Position numbers and translations under genes: made by a program. Below the pieces are notes generated by a model. The model saw only the letters and a list, made by a program, of their open reading frames with translations, made no database searches and had not been told where the DNA came from. Positions 7,754 to 16,738 of a stretch of 64,000 nucleotides of DNA are shown piece by piece (the stretch's first letter is position 1; every line of letters begins with the position of its first letter). Origin of the DNA: Ochrovirga pacifica (lineage in GTDB: Bacteria > Bacteroidota > Bacteroidia > Flavobacteriales > Flavobacteriaceae); contig NZ_AFPK01000005.1 of NCBI RefSeq assembly GCF_000220525.1, forward strand, positions 41,438 to 105,437, read 5' to 3'.

Positions 7754-9943
7754 TTATTTGAATTCTACAGTAGTTGAAATTGGCAAAGCAGCTCCTAAAT
7801 CTTGACTCCTTTTACTAGGCAACGCATTGGCTACAACCAATTTGTACTTCCCTTTGATCCAAGTTTTCTTTCCCTCTTTGTTTACCTGAAACAAGTCTTT
7901 AGCTTCTAGATTAAAGGAAACTGTCTTTGATGTATTTTTTTGAATTTCTATTCTTTTAAATTTTAACAATTGGTATTTGGGCAAATCCTTGTTTGAGTTC
8001 AAAGGAACTAAATACAACTGTACTACTTCTTCACCATCTACTTTTCCGTTATTTGCAACAGAACAAGAAACAGTAAAAGAGTCTTTTTTCTTAATTTTTT
8101 CTTCAGAAATTTGTACGTTAGAGAATTTAAAATCTGTATAGGAAAGACCAAATCCGAAAGGAAACAAAGGCTCTTCTTCCATATACTTATAGGTTCTTCC
8201 TTGCATACTATAATCTTCAAAAGGAGGTAGCTGTGCTACAGATTTAGGAAAGGTTACAGGCAAATGTCCTGAAGGAGACACATCTCCAAACAACACATCA
8301 GCTACTGCATTTCCTCCTTGTTCTCCAGGATACCACATTAATACAATAGCATCAGCTAAATCGTACAATTCTCCTAAAGCAACAGCACTTCCTGAAGCAA
8401 CTACTAAAATTAATGGACCTTTCTTTTTAGCTGCCATTTCTTTTACATAGTCTATTTGGTTTTGTGGTAATTTTAAGTCTTTTTTATCTCCTTTATTAGG
8501 TGATGCAATTGCATCTACCTCTTCCCCTTCAAAATCTGCAGACAAGCCCACTACTGCAATTACAGCATCGGCTGTTTTTGCTACGTTGGGTGCCCAGTTC
8601 TTAGGGTTTAGGTTTTTATTAAACGGCAAAGCCCCCATTCTATAGTTTAATGATGTTCCTAAGGAAACTTTATCTGCAATCCCCTCTAAAACCGAAACTA
8701 AATTGGTAGTCATTCCATAGTAGTTGGCCAATAACACATCACTAGACGATGCAAATGGTCCTGTAACATATGGTACTTTTATATTTTTATCTAATGGCAG
8801 TGTATGGTTCTTGTTTTTTAATAAAACAATCGATTTCTGAGCTGTTTTTCTTGCCAATGCTATATGATCATCAGAATGTATAACGCTTGTAGGAATTGCA
8901 TTGTAAGGATTTGCTTCTTTTGGGTCGAAGAAACCTAACTTAAAACGAGTTTTTAACAACTGTTTTAAGCGAGTATCTATTAACTCTTCTGAAACCAAAC
9001 CTTGTTGCACTGCTTTTTCTAAAGCTCCATTATAAACATAACCACAATTTAAATTCACTCCTGCTTTTAATGCTACCGCAGCAGCTTCCGGCATTGTTTT
9101 TACTTGCTTGTGTCCTTTAAAAATATCTCCTAATGCTCCACAATCAGAAACTATATACCCATCGAATCCCCAACTTTTTCTTAGTGTTTCTTTTAATAAA
9201 AATTCACTACTTCCAGCAGGAACTCCATAAACAGCATTGTAAGCAGACATAACCCCTTCTACATTCGCTTGTTTTACCAACGCTTCAAAAGCTGGCAAGT
9301 ACGTTTCGTACAAATCTTTTTTTGATGGATTGGCATTGAAGTGATGTCTTAACTCTTCTGGTCCTGAATGTACTGCAAAGTGCTTGGCACAGGCAGCAGA
9401 CTTTAAGTATTTTGGATGATTTCCTTGCAATCCTTTTACAAAAGCCACACCCATTTGAGATGTTAAATAAGGATCTTCACCATAAGTTTCTTGTCCTCTA
9501 CCCCAACGCGGATCTCTAAAAATATTTACATTAGGTGTCCAAAAAGTCAATCCTGCATACTGCCCTCTATTTCCTATGGATTGAGAAATGTTGAATTTTG
9601 CCCTAGCCTCATCAGAAATAGCCGAAGCAACTTGTTTTGCCAAAACGGGATCAAAAGTTGCTGCCAAACCAATAGCTTGAGGAAATACGGTAGACTTACC
9701 ATTTCTAGCAACTCCGTGCAACGCTTCGTTCCACCAGTTGTATTCTGGTATATCTAGTCTCTTTACCTCTGGACTTCCGCTATCTAGCTGAGCTATTTTT
9801 TCTTTTAGAGTCATGGCTTTAACCAAATGATGAATCCTCTCTTCGAATGTAAGAGAGGTATCCAACCATTTTTGCGCTTTTTTTTGCCCCAAAGCCAGTG
9901 TAGGGATAATTGTTAAAAGTACAAAGAACTTGTTCAATCTCAT
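7754..9943 (-). CDS. GH3 beta-glycosidase (exported)
   Basis: A 729-residue GH3 enzyme with an N-terminal signal peptide (residues 1-19), a (beta/alpha)8 domain, an alpha/beta sandwich domain and a C-terminal Fn3-like domain (about residues 610-725). The substrate-binding KH pair is in ACAKHFAVHSGPEE and the nucleophile is Asp267 in YIVSDCGAL. GH3 enzymes are retaining exo-beta-glycosidases, most often glucosidases or xylosidases. Inside an L-AHG operon (14 bases after the dehydrogenase, 22 before the SDR) the likely job is trimming beta-linked sugar from the ends of red-algal oligosaccharides, but galactosidase activity is unusual for GH3. Beta-xylosidase activity on red-algal xylan is a real alternative, since this subgroup (RWGRGQETYGEDP) contains many xylosidases. 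Substrate is not settled. Confidence 0.9.
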   Translation of the reverse strand: MRLNKFFVLLTIIPTLALGQKKAQKWLDTSLTFEERIHHLVKAMTLKEKIAQLDSGSPEVKRLDIPEYNWWNEALHGVARNGKSTVFPQAIGLAATFDPVLAKQVASAISDEARAKFNISQSIGNRGQYAGLTFWTPNVNIFRDPRWGRGQETYGEDPYLTSQMGVAFVKGLQGNHPKYLKSAACAKHFAVHSGPEELRHHFNANPSKKDLYETYLPAFEALVKQANVEGVMSAYNAVYGVPAGSSEFLLKETLRKSWGFDGYIVSDCGALGDIFKGHKQVKTMPEAAAVALKAGVNLNCGYVYNGALEKAVQQGLVSEELIDTRLKQLLKTRFKLGFFDPKEANPYNAIPTSVIHSDDHIALARKTAQKSIVLLKNKNHTLPLDKNIKVPYVTGPFASSSDVLLANYYGMTTNLVSVLEGIADKVSLGTSLNYRMGALPFNKNLNPKNWAPNVAKTADAVIAVVGLSADFEGEEVDAIASPNKGDKKDLKLPQNQIDYVKEMAAKKKGPLILVVASGSAVALGELYDLADAIVLMWYPGEQGGNAVADVLFGDVSPSGHLPVTFPKSVAQLPPFEDYSMQGRTYKYMEEEPLFPFGFGLSYTDFKFSNVQISEEKIKKKDSFTVSCSVANNGKVDGEEVVQLYLVPLNSNKDLPKYQLLKFKRIEIQKNTSKTVSFNLEAKDLFQVNKEGKKTWIKGKYKLVVANALPSKRSQDLGAALPISTTVEFK

Positions 9944-9957
9944 CTTTCCCTTTTTGA

Positions 9958-10974
9958 TTATAATTGACAGTCCATTAATACTTTTAATCCATCAGGATTG
10001 TTGTCTATGTTTTCGAACACTTGTTGAATGTTGCTTAATGGCTGAACATCCGTAATCATTTGCTCGAATGGTAATTCGTTTTCTGTAATCAATCGGATTG
10101 ATTTTTCGTAGTCTTCTTTTTCGTAAACACGAGCTCCAATTAATTTTAATTCTTTCCAGAAGAACTTAAACAAATCAACCTCTTTTTTAACTCCGTGAAT
10201 AGCCACCATTACTATTCTACCTCGTATTCCTGCTACTTCGCACATAATATCTAAAGCTGGTTGTACACCAGCTACTTCAAATACTACATCTGCTCTTCTG
10301 TTTTCGGTCTTACTCTTTACGTATTCTACCAAGTCTACTTCTAGAGGACTTACAGCATCAAAACCTAATTCTTTTGCTTTGGCTATACGTGTTGGATTTA
10401 CCTCCGAAATAATTACTTGCGCTCCTACTTCTTTAGCAACCATAGCTACTAACAAACCAATAGGCCCACCTCCTAATACTACAGCAGTTTCTCCAGCAAC
10501 CAATCCACTTAATCGAACATCGTGTGTAGCAACTGATAAAGGTTCTATTAAAGCTGCTAATTTTAAATCGGTAGTTTCTTGCAATTTGTGCAATACAAAA
10601 GCTGGAACATTCCAGTACTGTTGCATTGAACCTGGGCTATCAATCCCTATAAAATTCAATTCTTCACAAATATGATTAAACCCTTTATCTGATGGCTTTG
10701 CTTTGGTATCATCTAAAGGACGAACAACGACTTTGTCTCCTACAACAAAACCTTCAACTCCTTCTCCTACAGCATCTATAGTCCCAGACATCTCATGACC
10801 TATAGTCTGAGGCATTGACACACGCTTATCCATCATCCCATGGTAAATATGCACATCGGTTCCGCACACTCCAGAATAAGCTACTTTAATCCTAACTTCT
10901 CCTGCTTTTGGTGCTTCAATTTCTTTTTCAATAACACTAAAGGTTTTATTCCCTTCGTAAACTGTTGCTTTCAT
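9958..10974 (-). CDS. Zinc-type medium-chain dehydrogenase, probable 2-keto-3-deoxy-L-galactonate 5-dehydrogenase
   Basis: A 338-residue medium-chain dehydrogenase. The catalytic zinc site is visible as Cys37 (GVCGTDVH) and His60-Glu61 (IGHE), and the Rossmann motif VVLGGGPIG lies near residue 168. The usual four-cysteine structural zinc loop around residues 90-110 is absent: this stretch (VRPLDDTKAKPSDKG) keeps only one Cys further on. Relatives include threonine and sorbitol dehydrogenases. In the L-AHG route a dehydrogenase of this class oxidises 2-keto-3-deoxy-L-galactonate at C5, and the KduD-like SDR two genes later would complete the conversion to KDG. It is the first gene of the operon, starting 16 bases after a long palindrome and its promoter. 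The reaction is inferred from context. Confidence 0.83.
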   Translation of the reverse strand: MKATVYEGNKTFSVIEKEIEAPKAGEVRIKVAYSGVCGTDVHIYHGMMDKRVSMPQTIGHEMSGTIDAVGEGVEGFVVGDKVVVRPLDDTKAKPSDKGFNHICEELNFIGIDSPGSMQQYWNVPAFVLHKLQETTDLKLAALIEPLSVATHDVRLSGLVAGETAVVLGGGPIGLLVAMVAKEVGAQVIISEVNPTRIAKAKELGFDAVSPLEVDLVEYVKSKTENRRADVVFEVAGVQPALDIMCEVAGIRGRIVMVAIHGVKKEVDLFKFFWKELKLIGARVYEKEDYEKSIRLITENELPFEQMITDVQPLSNIQQVFENIDNNPDGLKVLMDCQL

Positions 10975-10989
10975 CTTGATTACAATTAA

Positions 10990-11023
10990 GTTTCAAATAC
11001 GAAACTGGTTTCTTATTTGAAAC
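10990..11023. promoter_or_regulatory. 34-nt palindromic operator, probable IclR/KdgR-type site
   Basis: Left arm GTTTCAAATACGAAAC, spacer TG, right arm GTTTCTTATTTGAAAC. The arms are complementary at 15 of 16 positions. Each arm is itself GTTTC-N6-GAAAC, so the site holds four half-sites. The centre GAAAC-TG-GTTTC resembles the box bound by KdgR, an IclR-family repressor of KDG-producing genes in enterobacteria. It touches the -7 box of the operon promoter, a position suited to repression, and the nearest regulator gene is of the IclR family. Confidence 0.7.
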
Positions 11024-11030
11024 AAATATA
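11023..11030 (-). promoter_or_regulatory. -7 box (TATATTTG) of the AHG operon promoter
   Basis: On the minus strand TATATTTG matches the Bacteroidota -7 consensus TANNTTTG exactly. The -33 region offers only GTG at 19-base spacing instead of TTG. The operator starts at the last base of this box, and the start codon of the dehydrogenase is about 49 bases downstream. Confidence 0.6.
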
Positions 11031-11146
11031 CAACAAATTATAAATAATTCACTTTTTGAATCAAAAAAACATCATTTTAAAAAAAAGCCTAGTATTTACT
11101 TGTATTATTATGATTCACAGAATAATAAAACTTACCCTTAACAGCA

Positions 11147-11196
11147 AAAAAAACTCCTTAAAAATAGAATATTCTTCTATATTTTAAGGAGTTTTT
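11147..11196 (-). terminator. Terminator after the IclR gene
   Basis: AAACTCCTTAAAAATAGAA pairs almost perfectly with TTCTATATTTTAAGGAGTTT around a 5-base loop, flanked by A- and T-runs. It separates the iclR-type gene from the AHG operon, so the two are transcribed independently. Confidence 0.85.
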
Positions 11197-11219
11197 CAAC
11201 TTCTAAAATCTTGAATTTT

Positions 11220-12011
11220 TCAATCTATAAATCCTAATTTTGTGGATATTTCTTTGGCATAACGAGCTACAACCCTCCCTTTTTCATCAAAATCTTTGGA
11301 TGGTAAACGACCATGAGGTGCTGTAACCCATATGGCCGCAACAGGATAACCATGTTCGTTAAAAATAGGAGCTCCGACACAGTTAATCCCCTGAATATCC
11401 TCTCCATAATCTACGGCATACCCTGTTTTTTTAACATTTTTTAACTGCTCTTTATATATTTCTTTAGAAACCACCGTATTTTCTGTAAAACGATCAAAAG
11501 ACTGTTTGTCTACAATTTTATGCATTTCTTCTTCGGGCAAAAATGCCAATATAGACTTCCCTCCTACAGAACTATGAATACTGAATTGCGTTCCCTGCTC
11601 TACAAACAATTTTACAGGATATGAGGAAGCTACTTGTTCCAAAATGGTTCCATTATCACCTAGTAAAGTTCCTAACATCACAGATTCTTTTAGTTCATCT
11701 CTTAAAGCACGCATTACATCAATAGAAGCTTCTACAATGCTTTGTTCGTTGATGGATGAAATTCCTAAGGTTAATAACTTTCTAGAAAGTGTTATTTTTT
11801 TGGTGGTTTCGTTTTTTTGCAAATAATTCTTGTAAATCAATGTATTTACAATTCTAAAAGCGGTCGTTTTGGTAATAGATAAGGCTTCTATAATTTCTGC
11901 CAAGGTCAGTCCACCTTTTTGGGTTGCCAGTAATTCAATCATCATTAAACCACGCTCTAAGTTTGGCACGCTGTAATTTGGTTTTCCTTCAACCTTTTCT
12001 TCTACTCCCAT
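11220..12011 (-). CDS. IclR-family transcriptional regulator
   Basis: A 263-residue regulator with an N-terminal winged helix-turn-helix (about residues 15-80, with GLTLAEIIEALSITKTTAFR) and a C-terminal IclR effector domain (about 90-260, with DYGEDIQGINCVGAP). IclR proteins bind palindromes as dimers or tetramers and respond to small acids; KdgR, a member, senses KDG. The gene lies directly upstream of the AHG operon in the same direction, separated by its own terminator and by the 10990-11023 palindrome. The simplest model is repression of the operon, relieved by a pathway acid such as 2-keto-3-deoxy-L-galactonate or KDG. Family is certain, the effector is inferred. Confidence 0.92.
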   Translation of the reverse strand: MGVEEKVEGKPNYSVPNLERGLMMIELLATQKGGLTLAEIIEALSITKTTAFRIVNTLIYKNYLQKNETTKKITLSRKLLTLGISSINEQSIVEASIDVMRALRDELKESVMLGTLLGDNGTILEQVASSYPVKLFVEQGTQFSIHSSVGGKSILAFLPEEEMHKIVDKQSFDRFTENTVVSKEIYKEQLKNVKKTGYAVDYGEDIQGINCVGAPIFNEHGYPVAAIWVTAPHGRLPSKDFDEKGRVVARYAKEISTKLGFID

Positions 12012-12212
12012 ATTTTTAAAGTATAACTACAAAAGTAAGATTATTTACCTATAATTTTAAAGTAATTTTCACAGGTCATGTGATTGACTTCTATTTTATT
12101 ATCTACTAGAAAAAAACTCAACATGGCTCTCTTTTTTATTTTTTTAGGTTTCTATTTTTAAATCAAAAAAAAATGATTTCTTAAAACTGAATAAAATTAC
12201 CTCATCATTTAG

Positions 12213-12220
12213 TATATTTG
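12213..12220 (+). promoter_or_regulatory. -7 box (TATATTTG) upstream of the TPR-LuxR gene
   Basis: TATATTTG fits TANNTTTG and ends 41 bases before the start codon. No TTG was found at the usual -33 spacing. The rest of the 250-base divergent gap to the IclR gene shows T- and A-runs but no other clear signal. Confidence 0.45.
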
Positions 12221-12261
12221 ACCAATTCTTTCCCTATTTCCAAACGATATTACTATTTTTT

Positions 12262-13875
12262 ATGATGAAAATTTCATTTTTCACTATTTATATTGGTGCG
12301 TTGTTATTTTTTCAAGCGGGATGGAGTCAAAAGTCAAAAAACGATGATCCTCATTTTATTTTAGCCGAGCAACAAAAAAACATCAACACAAAAGAAGCTG
12401 TTAAAAACTACCAAAAAAGCTTAACGCTTTGGGAGCAAAAAAAAGATTCTATTGCAATGATACGAAGCTTGATTGCTATAGCTAGATGCCAGAATAATCT
12501 TACCAACTACAATAAATCTTACGACAATTACTGGAGAGCATTGTTAATTGCCGAAAAAAAACACTCTAAAGTGTGGGAGGCTAGAATCCATCAAGATCTT
12601 GGATACTTATACAATTACTTTGAAAGAGATGTTCCTGCACTAAAACATCTGTTATTAGCTTTAAAAATCAACAAGCATATTGATAAAAATACCACTAGTA
12701 GAGACAACTACATTCTAAGCAATTATTTGTCTATTGCTCGTTTTTATCGCAGTAATGATAGTATTCAAAAAGCAAAATCTTATCTAGACAGCTGTTATGC
12801 TATTGTAGAGAAACAGAAAAAAAAACACACCAATTACTATTTAGAGGTAGAACATGCTGTTATTCTTACTCACAACAACCAAATAGAAAAAGGGTTAGAA
12901 ATACTAGAAAACAGCAAACCTTACTTTAAAAAAGTGAACCCCGCATACCTTTCGGTAATCTACTTTATTATTGGAAAAACCTATTTGATAAAAAATGATT
13001 TAGAAAAAAGTGAAAAAGCATTTCTAAAATCGCTTGATATTATAGCTACTTACAAAAGTCATATTAATTACGAGTTGTACAACTACGAGGAACTTTCTAA
13101 AATATACTTAAAACAACAAAAATACTTAAGAGCTTATAAATACAACAACAAGGCAAAAGTATTAAACGAAACTATTTTTGGCAGTAAAAGTGAAAATAAC
13201 AAAGAGTTGTTTGCTGTTAAAGACAACTACAGAGTTACTAAAGAAAAACAGTTAATTTTGGAACAAAAATCTAAATTGGCTAGCTTAGAAAACGAACAAT
13301 CTATTAACAAGCTTAAACTAATTATCCTTTTTGTTGTTATGATTTTTAGTATTCTAGTAACTATTGTTTTTATTAGAAACCTTAGACTAAAACATCAAAA
13401 CGAAAAATCTATTATAAAAGAGAAGCAGAAAGCTACATTAGAAAAGCAAAAAGAAATAATAGAGGTAAAAAACAAAGAACTAACCTCATCTGCTTTGCAA
13501 TTGATAGAAAAAGATGAATTCATCAAAAAATTAGAAAAAAAGTTAACCGATGGTGATGAAAAAACAGATTTAAAAACCATCCGAAACATGGTAAAGTCTA
13601 TCAACAACAACCCTGCAAACAACTGGCAAGAGTTCGAGGCACGTTTTATAGACATTAACCAAGGATTTTTTGAAAAACTTAAAGAGCAATTCCCAAACCT
13701 TGGCCCCACTGACTTAAAAGTTTGTTCGCTTATTAAGTTGAATTTTTCGAGCAAAGAAATGGCTTCTCTTTTGGGTATTTCAATAGAAAGTGTTCATACT
13801 TCTCGTTACAGAATTCGTAAAAAATTGGGACTCAATAGAAGTGATAACCTTTCCGATTTTATTAATAGTATTTAA
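12262..13875 (+). CDS. Membrane-anchored TPR-LuxR regulator
   Basis: A 537-residue protein with an N-terminal signal sequence (about residues 1-23), a helical tetratricopeptide-like region (about 30-310), one transmembrane helix near 354-372 (LIILFVVMIFSILVTIVFI), a charged coiled coil (375-430), and a C-terminal LuxR-type helix-turn-helix (about 480-537, with SSKEMASLLGISIESVHTSRYRIRKKLGL). The layout places the TPR part in the periplasm and the DNA-binding part in the cytoplasm, so it could pass an outside signal directly to DNA. The start is ATGATG, so either codon may be used. It stands alone on the plus strand between the AHG genes and the GH2 gene, whose 3' end it faces. Control of neighbouring galactan genes is likely but not shown. 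Confidence 0.85.
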   Translation: MMKISFFTIYIGALLFFQAGWSQKSKNDDPHFILAEQQKNINTKEAVKNYQKSLTLWEQKKDSIAMIRSLIAIARCQNNLTNYNKSYDNYWRALLIAEKKHSKVWEARIHQDLGYLYNYFERDVPALKHLLLALKINKHIDKNTTSRDNYILSNYLSIARFYRSNDSIQKAKSYLDSCYAIVEKQKKKHTNYYLEVEHAVILTHNNQIEKGLEILENSKPYFKKVNPAYLSVIYFIIGKTYLIKNDLEKSEKAFLKSLDIIATYKSHINYELYNYEELSKIYLKQQKYLRAYKYNNKAKVLNETIFGSKSENNKELFAVKDNYRVTKEKQLILEQKSKLASLENEQSINKLKLIILFVVMIFSILVTIVFIRNLRLKHQNEKSIIKEKQKATLEKQKEIIEVKNKELTSSALQLIEKDEFIKKLEKKLTDGDEKTDLKTIRNMVKSINNNPANNWQEFEARFIDINQGFFEKLKEQFPNLGPTDLKVCSLIKLNFSSKEMASLLGISIESVHTSRYRIRKKLGLNRSDNLSDFINSI

Positions 13876-13881
13876 TACAAT

Positions 13882-13916
13882 AAAATCCCCACGCTACAAA
13901 GCATGGGGATTTTTTT
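13882..13916. terminator. Shared terminator between the TPR-LuxR gene and the GH2 gene
   Basis: AAAATCCCCA pairs with TGGGGATTTT over a 12-base loop, with T-runs in both directions. It lies between two converging genes and should serve both. Confidence 0.85.
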
Positions 13917-13935
13917 AACCATACATACAGTACAT

Positions 13936-16484
13936 TTATTCTATTTGCACTTGTATTGTAGATTCTTGCAAACCTTCTGCTTTAGCGGTAATATGTACAC
14001 TTCCTTTTTGTCCTTTTGCTTGTATAATGAGCAATAATTTTCCGTTATGAGTAGTTGCTTCGTTCGATTGAAATTTCTCTACACTATTTTTCCAACCACT
14101 ATCAACACCTAGAACAGTAGCAGGACCTTCAACTAAAAATTCTATTTTTTTGTTTTCATGCTTTACAGCGTTTCCTTTTGCATCTACCAGTTCTGCAACT
14201 ACGTGTACTACGTCTTCGTAATTTGAGTTGATTTTTTCAGAATCAGCATTTAAGACAATTCCATAGGCTTTTTCTGAAGTTACCAGCCTAGACTCTATTT
14301 CTTTTCCATCTTTGTAACCCTTGGCTACCAAAGTCCCTTTCTTAAACGGCATTTCCCATTTATAAATATGTCCAACAGTTTCAGTTAACTTTTGTCTTCC
14401 TAAGGAAGATCCGTTTAAAAACAACTCTAACTCCTCGCAGTTAGAATAGATTTCTACCACCACAGACTCTCCTTCTTTGTAATTCCAATGTTCATTTACT
14501 TCTTGCCAACGCCACAAATAATGTTTCCATCCGTCCTTCTTTTTTCTATCAAGTTGCCATTTTCTTTTTTATACAACGATTTTTCTAAGGTCTGTGTAGC
14601 CATATGAATCATAGGTTCTTCAGTCCACAAAGATTTCATCATATAATACGACCCTTTAGGAAAACTAGCAGTATTGATCATTCCAGAAGGCTGAACTCTA
14701 GTTGGCCAAGCTTGTCTTATTTCTCCCATATAATCAGCTCCTGTCCACAAAAATGTTCCTGAAATAAAAGGACGTTCCATAATGGCCTTCCACTCATGAT
14801 ATTGAGCTACATTTTCTGTTCCCATAATAACTTTACCAGGGTAGTTTTTATGACCGTAATCGTAAATTACCCTACGGTAGCTATAACCTACTATATCCAA
14901 AGCATCAGCATAGCCAGACTCGTGACTAGAAGATGGCAATATACAATTGGCGATTACGGGACGTGTAGTATCTAACGCTTTGGTCCATTTTGATAATTTT
15001 TGAGCTGTTTCACCTATATCATATTTTCCTCTAGGTAATGTTTTCATCAAGTGTTTTATTTTTTCTACTGAATGAGGAGGTTCTGACCAGAAATAATTTC
15101 CTTGCCAAGTCATATTATCAAAAAAACCTGTTGTTTTTGCATTTCTAGGATATGTCCATTCAATTTCGTTACCGATACTCCACTGAAAAATAGACGGGTG
15201 ATTTCGATGACTTAACATTACGTTTTTAAGATCTTTATGTGCCCATTCTTGAAAATGTTCGCCATATCCTCGTGTAATATAATCAGTACTTTTTTCTTCC
15301 CAGCGATTGTATCTTTTGTCTTTTGGATTGTCCCATTCATCAAAAAATTCATCTTGCATTAAAATCCCCATCTCATCACACAACTCTAGCAACACCTTAG
15401 ATGCTGGATTGTGAGAGCTACGTATTGCATTGCAGCCACCATCTTTTAAAACTTGCAACCTTCTTCTCCAAACTCCTTTAGGCACAGCTGCACCCACCAA
15501 ACCTACATCGTGATGCAAACAAACTCCTTTTATTTTCATATTTTCTCCGTTTAAAAAGAATCCTTTGTCAGCATCAAATTCAATGCTTCTAATCCCAAAG
15601 CGAGTGTTGTAAGTATCAACAATTTTACCCTTACTTTTTACTTTAATTATAGCTGTGTACAACGATGGATTTTCTATTTCCCATAAATTAGGATTGGCAA
15701 TAACCACTTGTTGCTGTATGTTTTTTTGTGCTTTTTTAGTTACCAGTGTTTTGTTTACTGTTTCAGCGATCTTTATTCCATCTTCATCAACAAAAGAAGT
15801 CTGCACCTCTACCTCTTGATCTTGAGCAAAAGCATTGGACAAAGTAATCTGAATAGCAACCTCAGCTTCTTGTTTACTTACTTTAGGAGTGGTTACAAAA
15901 GTTCCCCAAACTGGCACATGCATTTTATTAGCTGTTCTTAAAGACACTTCTCTGTAAATTCCAGCTCCTGTGTACCAACGACTATCGGCATATCTAGAGT
16001 GATCTATTTTTACTGCCAAAACATTGGTCTCTCCATCAGTGTTTAAATACTCTGATATCTCAAAATAAAAAGGAGAATACCCATAAGGATGAAATCCTAA
16101 TTGATGACCGTTGATATAGATTGTTGCATTATTATAAACACCATCAAACAACACATAAACTAGCTCATCCTCTTTTATTTCTTGATTAAATTCTTTGGTA
16201 TAATAACCATATCCCTGACTACGAATATACCCTGTAGCCCATGCATCTTTACCTAAAGATTCATCGAACGCTCCCGAGATCACCCAGTCGTGAGGTACGT
16301 TTACCTTTTGAAATTGCTCTTTAGAAATCTCTGAAAAATCAATCTCTTTTTCGCTTAAATAAAAATTCCAATTCAAATTAAAATTTTCTGTAGTCTTTGC
16401 AACGTTGTCTGCAGATGACTTTTGCCCACATGAAAACAGTATTACCGAGATCATCGTTATTAACAAAATACATTTTTTACTCAT
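13936..16484 (-). pseudogene. GH2 beta-galactosidase-like gene, frameshifted
   Basis: Two overlapping reading frames together give a full GH2 enzyme of about 850 residues. I place the start at 16484, because [19 protein letters not shown] is a good lipoprotein signal; the 48 upstream in-frame residues look like untranslated leader. The sugar-binding, Ig-like and barrel domains follow in order. The acid/base is Glu440 (SIGNEIEW) and the nucleophile about Glu557 (IMGTENVAQ). Near 14540 the frame is lost: after NGNLIEK the first frame stops at 14496, while the second frame resumes as [12 protein letters not shown]. The break lies at a run of six A bases; seven would restore the frame. It may be a sequencing error, a slippage site or a true mutation. 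The catalytic domain is intact, and only C-terminal beta-sandwich domains would be lost. Related GH2 enzymes remove terminal galactose from porphyran oligosaccharides. Confidence 0.85.
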
Positions 16485-16658
16485 TTTGGTAGTTTTATGT
16501 TCAACCCTCAAATATCTATCTTTTGTTTTGGTATGTAGCAATTTAATCCCTAGACAACAACTAAACAAAATAAAAAAAACAATAACAAGCAAAACAAACC
16601 TCTTATAAAACAGAACAATTCGCCACACGTTTTGATACGAACCTAATCAGTAAAAACA

Positions 16659-16693
16659 AAAAGACCCTCCAAACTAATGCCTGAGAGTCTTTT
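16659..16693 (-). terminator. Terminator after the M16 protease
   Basis: AAAAGACCCTC pairs with GAGAGTCTTTT (one G-U pair) about 45 bases beyond the protease stop codon. It ends the ten-gene minus-strand unit that begins with the sigma factor at 34403. Confidence 0.75.
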
Positions 16694-16738
16694 GGGGTAA
16701 AACAATTTCTTGATATTTTATCAACTTAATTTAACCAA

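Noticed and set aside
909..10974. L-fucose or L-rhamnose catabolic operon
   Set aside because: The aldolases, kinases, lactonase and hydrolase of those routes are missing, and GH117 plus the cycloisomerase motifs point to 3,6-anhydro-L-galactose.
16485..16628. 48-residue N-terminal extension of the GH2 gene
   Set aside because: A clean lipoprotein signal begins at the internal ATG at 16484; the extension would bury it.
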